Positions 17,280 to 25,918 of a stretch of 36,658 nt of DNA are shown here, in pieces. Location of the stretch: NCBI GenBank assembly GCA_047629095.1, contig JBLHWM010000004.1, positions 1 through 36,658 of the forward strand. Direction: 5' to 3'. Position 1 is the stretch's first letter, and each line of letters starts with the position of its first letter. The notes under the pieces were generated by a model. That model did no database searches and was not told where the DNA came from. It worked only from the letters and a program-made list of their open reading frames with translations. The translations under genes and the position numbers were made by a program. The DNA is from CALBMX01 sp047629095 (GTDB lineage: Bacteria; Planctomycetota; UBA1135; GCA-002686595).

Positions 17280-17984
17280 ATGTCTACAACCACCCGCGAA
17301 AGCATCGTGTCCAAGCCTGCCCAGTCACCTGGGCTCGGCTTGACCGTGAAGATCAACCCCTGCCAAGATTCCTTCCGAGAGGGGGTCTTCTTGTCCCAGG
17401 CTGTTGTCGTGACCACCATCGCCATGGCGCTCAAGGAGTACTCCAAGGACGGCGCCAAGATCAGGACCTTCGTCGTCGACGGGGACTACTGCCCCCTACG
17501 CCACGATGACTTCCGGGCCATCTCCGAGAACCTCAAGGCCATCGCCAAGAAGTGGTTCCCGAAGGCGCGCTTGCATCTGATTGGCTTCCCACGCTACGTC
17601 AACTCGCCCGGCGTCTCTGTCGCCCTGCAGTTCTACCACCAGGTCACCCTACGCCTGGAGGCCGGCACGCAGAAGACCTTCGCCGCCATGACCGGCGAGA
17701 AGGGAGCCGTCCTCAAGGACGTACTGCACATCCTGGAGAGACTGGACCTGGGTAACCTTGTCATCCGCGCGCGTTTCATCCGCGGTGACGTGGAGAACTC
17801 CAGCGTCTCCGAGGTCCGCAACTGGGTCAAGATGCTCACCGACATTCGCCCTGCCAAAGTTGAGATCCGCTCTCCCCTCAAGGGCTTCCTTCCCAAAACG
17901 AAGGGCATCACCGCAACTCGCTTGAAAGAGATCCAGGCAGAGGTCGAGGACAAGCTCGAAGCTCCCTGTGAGATCATCGACTAA
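17280..17984 (+). CDS. Radical-SAM-like TIM-barrel protein lacking the CxxxCxxC motif
   Basis: 234 aa from ATG 17280; the frame is open to 16857, so a 375-aa form with an N-terminal membrane part is possible. The pattern follows the COG0731-type radical SAM proteins. SPGLGLTVKINPCQD (16-30) sits where LGxSLG-nLxP and the CxxxCxxC cluster motif occur. VDGDYCPLRHDDF (66-78) sits where GEPTLHxDF occurs, LRLEAGTQKTF (124-134) where LDAGxxxxF occurs, and SEVRNWVKMLTDIRPAKVEI (177-196) matches the usual E-x-W-x-x-L-x-x-IRPxxV-I segment. Only one Cys (C28) remains at the cluster position, and the GGEP-like SAM loop is altered. It is probably not a radical SAM enzyme; perhaps a binding or scaffold protein. 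ispH starts 15 bp downstream, so they are probably co-transcribed. Confidence 0.65.
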   Translation: MSTTTRESIVSKPAQSPGLGLTVKINPCQDSFREGVFLSQAVVVTTIAMALKEYSKDGAKIRTFVVDGDYCPLRHDDFRAISENLKAIAKKWFPKARLHLIGFPRYVNSPGVSVALQFYHQVTLRLEAGTQKTFAAMTGEKGAVLKDVLHILERLDLGNLVIRARFIRGDVENSSVSEVRNWVKMLTDIRPAKVEIRSPLKGFLPKTKGITATRLKEIQAEVEDKLEAPCEIID

Positions 17985-17999
17985 CTACGGGCACCTACT

Positions 18000-18899
18000 A
18001 TGACACGCATCGAAACGTCCAAGGACGGCACCATCAAGATTGAAGTTGCAGACAGCGCCGGCTATTGCTGGGGCGTCGAGCGAGCCATCGACCTAAGCGT
18101 CGAGGCGGCCTCGGATCCCACGCGTCCCGTCTTCACCCACGGTGACCTGATCCACAACAACTACACCGTCAACAAGCTTCGGGACGAGCACGACATCAAT
18201 TCCGTCAAGGAAGTCGACGAGGCTCCCGAGGGCTCTGCCCTGGTCATTCGTGCCCACGGAGTGCCGCCCCAGACCAAATTGGCGGCCGCCAACGCTGGAC
18301 TCACCGTGGTCGACGGCACCTGCCCCTTGGTGACCAACATTCACAAGAAGGCCCTGCAGCTGCTCGAGAGTAAGCACCAGATCTTTGTGATCGGCAAGGC
18401 GAGCCACCCCGAGGTAATCGGTATCGTGGGCGCCGTGGAAGACGCTGGCGGCAACGCACAGGTTCTCGAGAGCATCGCCGACGCGGAAGCCCTGCCCGTC
18501 ATGAAGCGCGTAGGCGTCGTCATGCAGTCGACCCTAGTGGCACGCAAGGCCGGCGACATCGTCTCCGTCCTCACGGCCAAGTCCCGCGAGGTCATGGCGA
18601 TCAACACGATCTGCCACGTGACTACCGAGCGTCAGCAAGAAGCCGACCACCTCAGCAAGAACTGCGACCTCATTCTGGTCGTGGGCTCACCTCATTCTTC
18701 AAACACGAAGAAGCTGGCCGAGGTCTGCGCTACAGGCGGTGCGCCCACCCACCAAGTGGAAGGCGTCCCGGATCTCGACCTCTCCTGGTTCAACGGCAAG
18801 AAGCACATCGGCATCCACGCCGGAGCCTCTTCCCCTGTGGAAGTGATCGAGGAGATCATCGCCTTCCTGCTCGACAACCTCGTGGAGTCGGCAGCCTAG
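18000..18899 (+). CDS. ispH: 4-hydroxy-3-methylbut-2-enyl diphosphate reductase
   Basis: Last step of the MEP isoprenoid pathway, giving IPP and DMAPP; a cytosolic 4Fe-4S enzyme. The three cluster cysteines are present: C23 (AGYCWGV), C108 (DGTCPLV) and C205 (NTICHVT). Other family motifs are RAHGVPP, the KASHPEVIGI loop with the proton-relay Glu, VVGSPHSSNTKKL and HAGASSP. At 299 aa it is the usual length. It follows the cysteine-less radical-SAM-like gene after 15 bp. The stop is one base from the stop of the convergent thioesterase gene, with no room for a terminator between them. Confidence 0.96.
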   Translation: MTRIETSKDGTIKIEVADSAGYCWGVERAIDLSVEAASDPTRPVFTHGDLIHNNYTVNKLRDEHDINSVKEVDEAPEGSALVIRAHGVPPQTKLAAANAGLTVVDGTCPLVTNIHKKALQLLESKHQIFVIGKASHPEVIGIVGAVEDAGGNAQVLESIADAEALPVMKRVGVVMQSTLVARKAGDIVSVLTAKSREVMAINTICHVTTERQQEADHLSKNCDLILVVGSPHSSNTKKLAEVCATGGAPTHQVEGVPDLDLSWFNGKKHIGIHAGASSPVEVIEEIIAFLLDNLVESAA

Positions 18900-18900
18900 G

Positions 18901-19305
18901 CTACTTCTCCTCGGGCTTCGAGAGCGGGATCGAGTGCCCGGCGTCGTCCACGGCAACCATCGTCACCTCAGCTTCGGTAACGAGGCGGCGGTTCTCCGAA
19001 CCAAAACTGCTCTCGCTCCAGACCTCGACGTCGACGCGAACAGACGAGCTGCCCACACGCAGAGTCTTGGTGAAGAACGAGACCACGTCGCCCACCTGCA
19101 CGGGCTCGCGGAAGACGATCTCGTCCATGGCCACGGTGACAAGCTTGCCCTCGTGGTACTTGTGGCTCTCGACCGCGGCCGCGAGGTCAACGTGGGACAG
19201 GATCAATCCACCGAAGATCGTACCTGCGGCGTTGGTGTCCTTGGGCATCATCACAACGCGGATCGCGGGGCAGCGGCCTTCGGGGAACTCGGGGCATTTC
19301 TTCAT
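18901..19305 (-). CDS. Acyl-CoA thioesterase, YciA/hotdog family
   Basis: Hydrolyses acyl-CoA to free acid and CoA. The 134-aa protein is a single hotdog domain with the YciA/BACH pattern: RVVMMPKDTNAAGTIFGG with the catalytic Asn/Asp region, then GLILSHVDLAAAVESHK, VTVAMDEIVFREPVQVGD and SSVRVDVEVWSE. ATG at 19305. The gene is convergent with ispH (1-bp gap) and divergent from the deacetylase gene at 19413, sharing a ~107-bp promoter region. The chain-length preference cannot be read from sequence. Confidence 0.9.
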   Translation of the reverse strand: MKKCPEFPEGRCPAIRVVMMPKDTNAAGTIFGGLILSHVDLAAAVESHKYHEGKLVTVAMDEIVFREPVQVGDVVSFFTKTLRVGSSSVRVDVEVWSESSFGSENRRLVTEAEVTMVAVDDAGHSIPLSKPEEK

Positions 19306-19412
19306 GGGAACCTTGGGTTAGGGTGCGTGCAAGAGAGTCGCCGCATCCTGTTGGGCCCATAGAGTGCCGGTTCCTTCGGGAACATGCTAGCGCAGAGCCG
19401 TATCGTGGGGCC

Positions 19413-20354
19413 ATGAGAATCTACACCGACGAATTCATGCTTCGCCATGACACAGGAGCAGGTCACGTGGAACGCGCGGCGCGCCTCGAACGCCTTCTCT
19501 TCTCCCTGGGGGACGAGCCCATTCCTGGCGTCTCCATGCACAAGCCGCGCCTCGCTGAGACGCACGAGCTCGAGCTTGCCCACGACGCCGATTACGTCTC
19601 CCGTATCCTCAGCCTGGAAGGCCAAGCCCTTGCGCTCGACGCCGACACATCACTCAGTCCTAGCTCTGTGCAAGCCGTCAGGTTCGCCGTGGGCGCCGGG
19701 CTCTGCGCCGTGGAGGATGTGGTCTCCGGGGCGTGCCGTAGCGCCTTCGCCCTAGTCCGTCCGCCTGGGCACCATGCCGAGCGGGACCGCGCGATGGGCT
19801 TCTGTGTCTTCAACAACATAGCCATCGCAGCGGCCCATGCCATCCGGAACCTGGGCATGAAGCGCGTGCTCATCATCGACTGGGACGTGCACCACGGCAA
19901 CGGCACCGCGCACATCTTCGAAGACCGCTCCGACGTGCTGGTCTTCGGCACCCACGAGCACCCGCTCTGGCCCGGAAGCGGAGCGAAGTCGGAAACCGGC
20001 ACGGGTGCTGGCGCCAACTTCACGATCAATGTGCCCCTGCCCGCCGGCTGCGGCGATGCCGAGTATCTGGCCGTCTTCAACGAAGTTCTCGTGCCCGCTG
20101 CGGATCGCTTTGCCCCAGAGCTAGTCCTGGTCTCCGCTGGCTTCGACGCCCACGAGAGGGACCCCATAGGCTCCATGCGCATCACGGACGAGGGCTTCGG
20201 CCAGCTAGCGGGAATCGCGCGCAAAATCGCCGAGCGCCACGCCGACGGGCGCATCGCCCTGTTCCTGGAGGGCGGCTACGACATCACGGGGCTAGTAGGC
20301 GGCGTACGAGCCTCGATCTCAGCCCTTGTCGTTAACGCAGAACGCCCTGGATGA
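19413..20354 (+). CDS. Histone-deacetylase-family protein (class II HDAC-like/acetoin-utilisation type)
   Basis: Zn-dependent amidohydrolase acting on acetyl-lysine, acetylpolyamine or a similar substrate; cytosolic. From ATG 19413 the protein has 313 aa. The active site is complete: tandem His H120-H121 (PPGHHAERD), Zn ligands D158 and H160 (DWDVHHGNGT), third ligand D245 (SAGFDAHERDP) and the transition-state Tyr Y289 (LEGGYDI). FGTHEHPLWPGSG is the class II-type loop. The open frame upstream to 19323 gives 30 residues of no family similarity. The last codons and the TGA stop lie inside a perfect 18-bp hairpin. Confidence 0.92.
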   Translation: MRIYTDEFMLRHDTGAGHVERAARLERLLFSLGDEPIPGVSMHKPRLAETHELELAHDADYVSRILSLEGQALALDADTSLSPSSVQAVRFAVGAGLCAVEDVVSGACRSAFALVRPPGHHAERDRAMGFCVFNNIAIAAAHAIRNLGMKRVLIIDWDVHHGNGTAHIFEDRSDVLVFGTHEHPLWPGSGAKSETGTGAGANFTINVPLPAGCGDAEYLAVFNEVLVPAADRFAPELVLVSAGFDAHERDPIGSMRITDEGFGQLAGIARKIAERHADGRIALFLEGGYDITGLVGGVRASISALVVNAERPG

Positions 20355-20376
20355 GAAACTCATCCAGGGCGTTCTG
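20338..20376. terminator. Perfect 18-bp hairpin overlapping the deacetylase stop codon
   Basis: Arms 20338-20355 and 20359-20376 are perfectly complementary over 18 bp with a 3-nt AAA loop. The TGA of the deacetylase (20352-20354) is within the left arm. The hairpin lies 22 bp from the stop of the convergent radical SAM gene. It has no U-tract on either side. A bidirectional terminator or mRNA 3'-end stabiliser is likely. Confidence 0.75.
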
Positions 20377-20397
20377 CCGACGTGCTGAGGCAGCCGT

Positions 20398-21936
20398 TTA
20401 GTCCATGTGGGACTGAACGCGCTCGTCACCCATCTCAAGCTTGGTGGCTGCGTTTGCAACCCACTTAGCGCCGAAGATGCCGACCACACGAATGAAGCCC
20501 TTGGTTACGCAGCGCAAGGTGAAGTCGACAGGACCCCACTTGAGCGGGCTCTTGATGCCCTGTGCTCGGTTGTAGATCGTGTTCTGCTCGGTCACAAGCC
20601 ACTCTGAGTACATCATGTACATGATCAGCAGCGGCTTGGACATCCAGCGCTTGTCCAACGTCTTCTTAGCGAAGGGCATCATGCGCGGGAAGCGCACCAG
20701 GATCGGGAACCACTTGTGGAGGTTCTCAATCTTGTCCTTGTCCTTCACCTGGATCGTAGCTTCCCGGTTGAAGTTCGCGGGGAAGTCGTCATAGGCGGCA
20801 ACGGCCACACCCAAACCTTCGGTGATCTCGTTGAGGTCAAACTCGGGGTAGGGCTGAACGATCGAGCAGAGCGGGTGATCCACTCCACATTCAATGTTGA
20901 GTTGGATGGTCGCGAAGTCGTCTTCGATCGTGCCACCGGGCCCGCCAAGCATGTTCAAAGAGCCAAGGCGGATGCCGTTCTCTTTGATCCAGCGTGACGC
21001 GTTGCGCAGCTGCTCGGTGTCCGTGTTCTTGCGGAAGACCGTGTTGCGAACGAAGTCGCTGGCTGCCTCGAAGGCGATGCGTGCGTAGACACAACCGGCG
21101 CGCTTCAGGTTGACGATCTGGCGTTCCTTGACGATGTTAGCCATCAGGATGCAGTCGAAGGGCAGACCGACTTCCTTGGGCCATCGGTCGGCGAACTCCT
21201 CAAGCCACGAGTCCTTCAGGTTGAAGATGTCGTCGAGGAAGTGCACGAAGTCCAACGGGTAGTCCTTGCGGATCTCGTTGACCTCTTGGATCACGTGGGT
21301 CACTGAGCGCTTGCGGACGTACTGCTTGTTGGTCGCACCATAGATGCGCTTCCACGCGTGGTGGAAACAGAAGCTGCACATCATCGGGCAACCACGCTGG
21401 GTCACGATGACCTTGCGCGGGCTGTTTGCGTAGATCGGCGCCGCATCGTAGAGAACCGTACGGTCGGGAATACCCAACTCGTCGAGATCCTTGATCAGCT
21501 CGCGGGGCTCGTTGCGGATCATGCCGCCCTTGCCGTCCGCGAAGACCAGGTTCTGGATCGTGGTGAGATCCTCTCCGGCTTCCATCTTGTTGAGCAGCTC
21601 GACAATAGCGCCTTCGCCTTCGCCGAGGCAGACCGCGTCGATCTCGTCCTGCAGGACACAGTCCGGCAGGAAGGTGACGTGGGGGCCGCCCATCAGTGAG
21701 AAGAAGTCGAACTTCGACTTCAGGATGCGGTTCACGTCGTAGATCGCCTTGTGGTTACCGGTCATCAGAGACCAAGTGATCACGTCAGGATTGTAGTCCT
21801 TGATCTTCTTGAGCCACATGGGATCGGGGACGACAAGCGCCTGCATCTCGTGGCCAGCGTCCTTAATGGCGCGACTGAGATACATGGGGCCCAGGGCTTC
21901 CTGGGGTAACAAACGTGTGATATGTAGAACTTTCAA
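20398..21936 (-). CDS. B12-binding-domain radical SAM protein
   Basis: 512-aa radical SAM enzyme of the BchE-like (B12-binding/radical SAM) class. Residues 1-145 form a Rossmann-like cobalamin-binding-type domain (LMGGPHVTFLPD, CLGEGEGAIVELL); the DxHxxG cobalamin motif is not visible, as in many members. The radical SAM core follows with C183, C187 and C190 (RGCPMMCSFC), FLDDIFNLKDSWLEEF, FEAASDFVRNTVFRKN and SLNMLGGPGGT. A ~170-residue C-terminal part is of unknown function. The start is TTG at 21936, the only one giving the conserved MKVLHI strand. Substrate is unknown; methylation or ring rearrangement of a lipid or cofactor are possibilities. The gene stands alone. Confidence 0.88.
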   Translation of the reverse strand: MKVLHITRLLPQEALGPMYLSRAIKDAGHEMQALVVPDPMWLKKIKDYNPDVITWSLMTGNHKAIYDVNRILKSKFDFFSLMGGPHVTFLPDCVLQDEIDAVCLGEGEGAIVELLNKMEAGEDLTTIQNLVFADGKGGMIRNEPRELIKDLDELGIPDRTVLYDAAPIYANSPRKVIVTQRGCPMMCSFCFHHAWKRIYGATNKQYVRKRSVTHVIQEVNEIRKDYPLDFVHFLDDIFNLKDSWLEEFADRWPKEVGLPFDCILMANIVKERQIVNLKRAGCVYARIAFEAASDFVRNTVFRKNTDTEQLRNASRWIKENGIRLGSLNMLGGPGGTIEDDFATIQLNIECGVDHPLCSIVQPYPEFDLNEITEGLGVAVAAYDDFPANFNREATIQVKDKDKIENLHKWFPILVRFPRMMPFAKKTLDKRWMSKPLLIMYMMYSEWLVTEQNTIYNRAQGIKSPLKWGPVDFTLRCVTKGFIRVVGIFGAKWVANAATKLEMGDERVQSHMD

Positions 21937-22559
21937 GGGCGATCGTTGGGGATCAGTGGGGCGATTCGGGCCCCATTAGGCCTGTCGAAGAGAGTGAACC
22001 TGAGATGCAATCGTACCCCATATCCTCGACTGTGGGGGGACCGACCATGTGTTCGAATGGGCGATTCCGGCGGGCTACTTGTAATTTGGATAATTCATAT
22101 AACTGGAGAGCTCCACTAAGTGGTGGTCTGATGACCCGGGTGTCCGGCGATGGAGCCTGCCAGGGCCACGGCCGTGAAGCACGCTAGCGGGGGACTTACC
22201 CTCCCTGGGGCATTGCCTGAAGGGTCCGAAGAAGGCGATTGCGGAGCCGCGAATCGCCATGTCACGGGCCAAGGCGGTGACTTGAGCCGAGGGACTCTAA
22301 CCATTCTGGAATTAGGCAAGTAAGAATCCAAATGCCACCATTCCGAGGCCCAAAAGGAGCCGGGTCGGGAGCAACAAGGACCGCAAGCGGTGACCGAGCT
22401 CCATGGGCACCGTGAGAACGAGCCCTCGCAGACTATGCCTGGCCGGACAATGTGCGCGCGCTCGAGAATTTCATCTCACGCGCCGTCGTACACGCGACCG
22501 CGAGTACACGACCGGGGCTGGAGCGCTCGCGCTAGGTGCGCCGCTCGTCAGCCCAATCC
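21937..22559. other. 623-bp gap between the radical SAM gene and the molybdenum hydroxylase operon
   Basis: I see no convincing gene. Small ORFs here have no protein-like character. It holds an AT-rich patch (22079-22103, with GGATAATTCATATAAC) that could be a promoter in either direction, and one clear hairpin at 22234-22258. The radical SAM promoter must lie here on the minus strand. Confidence 0.5.
22234..22258. repeat. Hairpin within the 623-bp gap
   Basis: GGCGATT-GCGG pairs with CCGC-G-AATCGCC (11 bp with one bulged base, a tight loop). It stands alone between the AT-rich patch and the 3' end of the hydroxylase operon. It may be part of a small RNA or a terminator for the operon on the minus strand; it is 300 bp from the operon stop. 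Confidence 0.35.
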
Positions 22560-23573
22560 CTACGCGAGGGCTGCCACAAGGGCTCGCCTTACATAAACCG
22601 GGACCATCTCCTGGCGCCACTCGTGGTCGCCGGGGATGTTGGGCAAGGGGTGGCACTGCTTGTAGGCGGCCGCCATGACGTCTGCAACAGCGGCCTCGTA
22701 ATCGGGCTGACCGGGCGTGGTTCCGATGAGCAGACTAGCCGCCTTGCGCACCCGCGTTGGGCGCGCTTGGAGCGCGATGATGACCAGGTCCGCATGCTCG
22801 ATCTTGCCGGCCTCGTCGAGGTCGAGGCGCGAGGCGACACCGAGCAGCGGGAAGTCGATCGAGCCACGGAGACGCAGCTTGACGTAGCCACCGCGGTGGC
22901 CCTTGGGCGTGGCCGGGACGTGGATGCGCGTCAGGAGCTCCGTGGGCGTGACCTTCTTGTTCCAGGCGCCGTCCGCCTTGAAGAGTGCTTCGAACTCTAG
23001 GGTGCGCTTGCCGTCGCCGTGCTCGGTCGGGGCGTTTTGGAAGTCGAGGCTAGCACCAAGGCTTGCCAGGGCTGCCGCGGTGTCGTTGCTGGCGGCCGCA
23101 ACACAGCGGCTGCCGCCTTCGACCACGTGGCACGCGGTGCCGTCCTTCTTCAGGCAGAACCCAAGGCTGCTGCGCCAGAAGTGGCTCTGGTTGATCCACT
23201 GGCAGCGCGTGTCGAGCATGACGTTCCCGCCGATGGTGCCCATGATGCGGTGCTGGGGACCGGCCACGGTTCCGGCGGCTTGGGCCAGGGCCGGCGCGAT
23301 GCGCAGAATGTGCTCGTTCGCCGCAATGTCCGCAAGGGACGTCAAGGGGCCAATCGAGAGGCCTCCCTCGTCGGTCACTTCAATGCCGCGCATCTCATCA
23401 ATTTCGCCGAGGGAGACCACTAGCTCGGTCTCGATGAACTCGTGCTTGAGGTTCGGCAAGAGGTCCGTGCCGCCGGCGAGGATGCGGGCGCGCCCCTCGG
23501 AGTCAGCGAGGGCCTGGACGGCTTCGTCGATAGACTTCGGGGAGACGAGGTTGAACTTGGGGAGTCTTAGCAT
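22560..23573 (-). CDS. hcrB: Molybdenum hydroxylase FAD subunit, 4-hydroxybenzoyl-CoA reductase beta type
   Basis: FAD-binding subunit of a heterotrimeric molybdenum hydroxylase, 337 aa. FAD motifs are RILAGGTDLLPNLK (29-42) and the TIGGN of MGTIGGNVML (111-120). Inserted after this is a loop with four Cys: C124, C140, C148 and C157 (DTRC, LGFC, GTAC, GSRC). Xanthine-dehydrogenase-type FAD subunits lack this. The spacing 16-8-9 equals that of the extra 4Fe-4S cluster in 4-hydroxybenzoyl-CoA reductase HcrB (remembered as Cys122/138/146/155 in Thauera). That enzyme reductively removes the para hydroxyl of 4-hydroxybenzoyl-CoA. It overlaps the Mo subunit gene by 7 bp (ATGCTAA). No benzoyl-CoA reductase genes are in the window, so the substrate could differ. 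Confidence 0.82.
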   Translation of the reverse strand: MLRLPKFNLVSPKSIDEAVQALADSEGRARILAGGTDLLPNLKHEFIETELVVSLGEIDEMRGIEVTDEGGLSIGPLTSLADIAANEHILRIAPALAQAAGTVAGPQHRIMGTIGGNVMLDTRCQWINQSHFWRSSLGFCLKKDGTACHVVEGGSRCVAAASNDTAAALASLGASLDFQNAPTEHGDGKRTLEFEALFKADGAWNKKVTPTELLTRIHVPATPKGHRGGYVKLRLRGSIDFPLLGVASRLDLDEAGKIEHADLVIIALQARPTRVRKAASLLIGTTPGQPDYEAAVADVMAAAYKQCHPLPNIPGDHEWRQEMVPVYVRRALVAALA

Positions 23574-25918
23574 GACGCGCCTCCGTTTTGGGATTCGGCC
23601 GCAGCCTTCTCGCGCAGGGCGGCGAGGACGCGGCCCGGGGTAAAGGGGAGCACGCGCAGGCGAATGCCGACCGCGTCAAAGATGGCGTTGGAGAGGGCGG
23701 GAAGGGCCGGGTGAAGCGGGCCTTCGCCGGCCTCTTTTCCACCGTAGGGGCCCTCGGGGTCGATACTCTCCACGATCAATGCGTGCAGTTCAGGGGTGTC
23801 GACCGAGGTGGCCAAGGGGTAGTCCAAGAGCGACGGTCCGCTGTGCAAGCCGAAGCGGTTGACGCGGTGATCTTCGAAGACGGCCTCGACGATGCCCATG
23901 TAGGCCGAGCCTTCCATTTGGCCGGCGACCAGCATCGGGTTCAGGGCGCGGCCACAGTCGTGGGCCACCCAGACGTTCTTCAGATCGATCATGCCCGTCT
24001 CCGTGTCCACGTCGACTTCGACCACGTGGGCGGTGAAGGAGTAGGCGGGGGAAGCGCCGATCGATCCGCCGCGATAATCGCCGCCGAGGGTCGGCGTGTT
24101 GTAGGAGCCGGTGCTGCCCAAGGTGTCGTGGAACACCTCGGCAATCTCGAAGGCTTCGCGGGTCGTGATCTTGGTCTCGCGCTCGTCGGTATCGAACACC
24201 TCGCCAGTGCCGAGGTAGACGCGCTTGGCGTCGACCTCCCACTTCGCGGCGACGGCTTCCACAATCAACTTGCGCAGCTTGCGGCAGGCGTCGATGGTCG
24301 CGTTGCCCACCATGAAGGTCACCCGGGACGAGTAGGCGCCCAGGTCGACGGGGCACAGGTCCGTGTCGGCGGCCACCACGCGCACGTCGAGAGGGTCGAG
24401 CCCAAGCTCTTCGCACAGGATCGTGCGCACCACGCTCGAGCTGCCTTGGCCAATGTCGTTGCCGCCGGTAAAGGCGGTCACGAGACCTGACCGATCGACC
24501 TTTAACTGGATGCCCGCCTGGGGCATTTCGTTGGGATAGATCGGGTAGTTCGTGCCCGAGATGTACATGGAGCCGGCGACGCCGAGCCCGCTTCCCGTGG
24601 GCAGCTTGCCACGGCGCGACTTCCACTCGGATGCGCGTTCGACCTCATCCAGGCAGCGACCAAAACCGTTCGAGGTCACACGCTGGCCGTTGACCGTTTG
24701 GGTGCTCTCGCCGATGTCGTTCTTGCGGCGCAGCTCGATCGGGTCCATGGCGATGGCCTCGGCGAGCTCGTCGAGCTGGACCTCGAAAGCAAAGCGCGGC
24801 TGCACGGATCCGTGACCGCGCTTCGGACCGCAGGGCGGCTTGTTGGTGAAGACGCGCGTGGAGTCGAAGCGGTAGCTCGGGAAGTCGTACGGGCCGGTCA
24901 AAAGCTGGCCCGAGTAATAGGTCGTCACGAGCCCAAAGGACGAATAACTGCCGCCATCGATGAGTATCTTGGCATCCACGGCGGTGATCTTGCCGTCCTT
25001 GGTCACGCCGGTCTTGTAGCGCAGGTTCATCGGGTGGCGGCCGCGGTGGGCGTAGAAGACCTCCTCCCGCGTCCACAGCATCTTCACCGGACGGCCCGTG
25101 ATGAGCGCTAGCTTCGCGACCACGAACTCCAGGGAGAATGGGTCCGATTTGCCGCCGAATGCTCCACCGAGCACCGGCTGGATCACCCGCAAACGCGACT
25201 GGGGTATTTCCAAGACACGGCTCACTTCGCGCTGCACGTAGTGCGTGATCTGGGTCGATGACCATAGGGTCACGAGCCCGTCCGCCGAGGCCCGCGCCAC
25301 GGCGCAGTGGGGCTCGATGGCGGCGTGGGTCGAGCCGTGGAAGACGAAGTCGTCTTCGAGCACGACGTCCGCAGATGCGAAGGCCGCATCGAGGTCGCCG
25401 AACTCAAGCTCCACCCGCTTGGACACGTTGCCGTGCTTGTTCTTCTCGTGGATCGCGGGCTCGTGGCGCTCCAGGGACTCCTCGGGATCGAAGTACGCGT
25501 ACAGCTGTTCGTACACCACATCGATCAAGCGCAAGGCGGCATTGGCCGTGTCCTCGTCCACCGCCGCAACGGCCGCAACCTCGTCGCCGATGAAGCGCAC
25601 CTTGTCCACGGCCAAGGCATTCTCGTCCTTGGTCCACGGGATCACTCCATATTTGATAGGTAGGTCCGCGCCGGTGATCACCGCGTGTACACCCTCCAGA
25701 GCCAGGGCCTTCGACGCGTCAATCGAGACGATGCGCGCATGGGCGTGGGGGCTGCGCAGGGTCTTCGCATGCAGCATGCCCGGGAGTACGATGTCGTCGG
25801 CGTAGACCGCCTCGCCCGTCGCCTTCGAGAGCCCCTCGACCTTGCGAAGGGACTTGCCCACGGCCCGGAACTCATCGCCCCAGGGCGCACCCGGTCCATG
25901 CTGGTCGCGTGCACCCAT
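23567..25918 (-). CDS. hcrA: Molybdenum hydroxylase Mo-cofactor subunit (HcrA/XdhA-like)
   Basis: Large catalytic subunit binding molybdopterin-cytosine dinucleotide, 783 aa from ATG 25918 (HcrA proteins are about 770). The N-terminal domain starts GKSLRKVEGLSKATGEAVYA. Mo-cofactor motifs include GGAFGGKSDPF, KPPCGPKRGHGSVQP, TGGNDIGQGSS, DLGAYSSRVTFMVGNA and the C-terminal GGKEAGEGPLHPALP, whose Glu is the conserved active-site base of this superfamily. Its ATG overlaps the TAA of the upstream Fe-S subunit gene by one base (TAATG) and its own stop overlaps the FAD subunit start, showing tight translational coupling. The longer open frame to 26068 lies inside the upstream gene and is not used. 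Substrate assignment rests on the neighbouring HcrB-type loop. Confidence 0.85.
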   Translation of the reverse strand: MGARDQHGPGAPWGDEFRAVGKSLRKVEGLSKATGEAVYADDIVLPGMLHAKTLRSPHAHARIVSIDASKALALEGVHAVITGADLPIKYGVIPWTKDENALAVDKVRFIGDEVAAVAAVDEDTANAALRLIDVVYEQLYAYFDPEESLERHEPAIHEKNKHGNVSKRVELEFGDLDAAFASADVVLEDDFVFHGSTHAAIEPHCAVARASADGLVTLWSSTQITHYVQREVSRVLEIPQSRLRVIQPVLGGAFGGKSDPFSLEFVVAKLALITGRPVKMLWTREEVFYAHRGRHPMNLRYKTGVTKDGKITAVDAKILIDGGSYSSFGLVTTYYSGQLLTGPYDFPSYRFDSTRVFTNKPPCGPKRGHGSVQPRFAFEVQLDELAEAIAMDPIELRRKNDIGESTQTVNGQRVTSNGFGRCLDEVERASEWKSRRGKLPTGSGLGVAGSMYISGTNYPIYPNEMPQAGIQLKVDRSGLVTAFTGGNDIGQGSSSVVRTILCEELGLDPLDVRVVAADTDLCPVDLGAYSSRVTFMVGNATIDACRKLRKLIVEAVAAKWEVDAKRVYLGTGEVFDTDERETKITTREAFEIAEVFHDTLGSTGSYNTPTLGGDYRGGSIGASPAYSFTAHVVEVDVDTETGMIDLKNVWVAHDCGRALNPMLVAGQMEGSAYMGIVEAVFEDHRVNRFGLHSGPSLLDYPLATSVDTPELHALIVESIDPEGPYGGKEAGEGPLHPALPALSNAIFDAVGIRLRVLPFTPGRVLAALREKAAAESQNGGASC

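Noticed and set aside
22005..22187. 60-codon plus-strand ORF in the 623-bp gap
   Set aside because: No motif, no Shine-Dalgarno, and low-complexity composition.
22100..22210. Possible cobalamin riboswitch (GATGACCCGGGTGTCCGGCG... looks like the 3' half of one)
   Set aside because: The core upstream elements are absent, no B12-related gene follows on the plus strand, and the resemblance is limited to a short GC-rich stretch.
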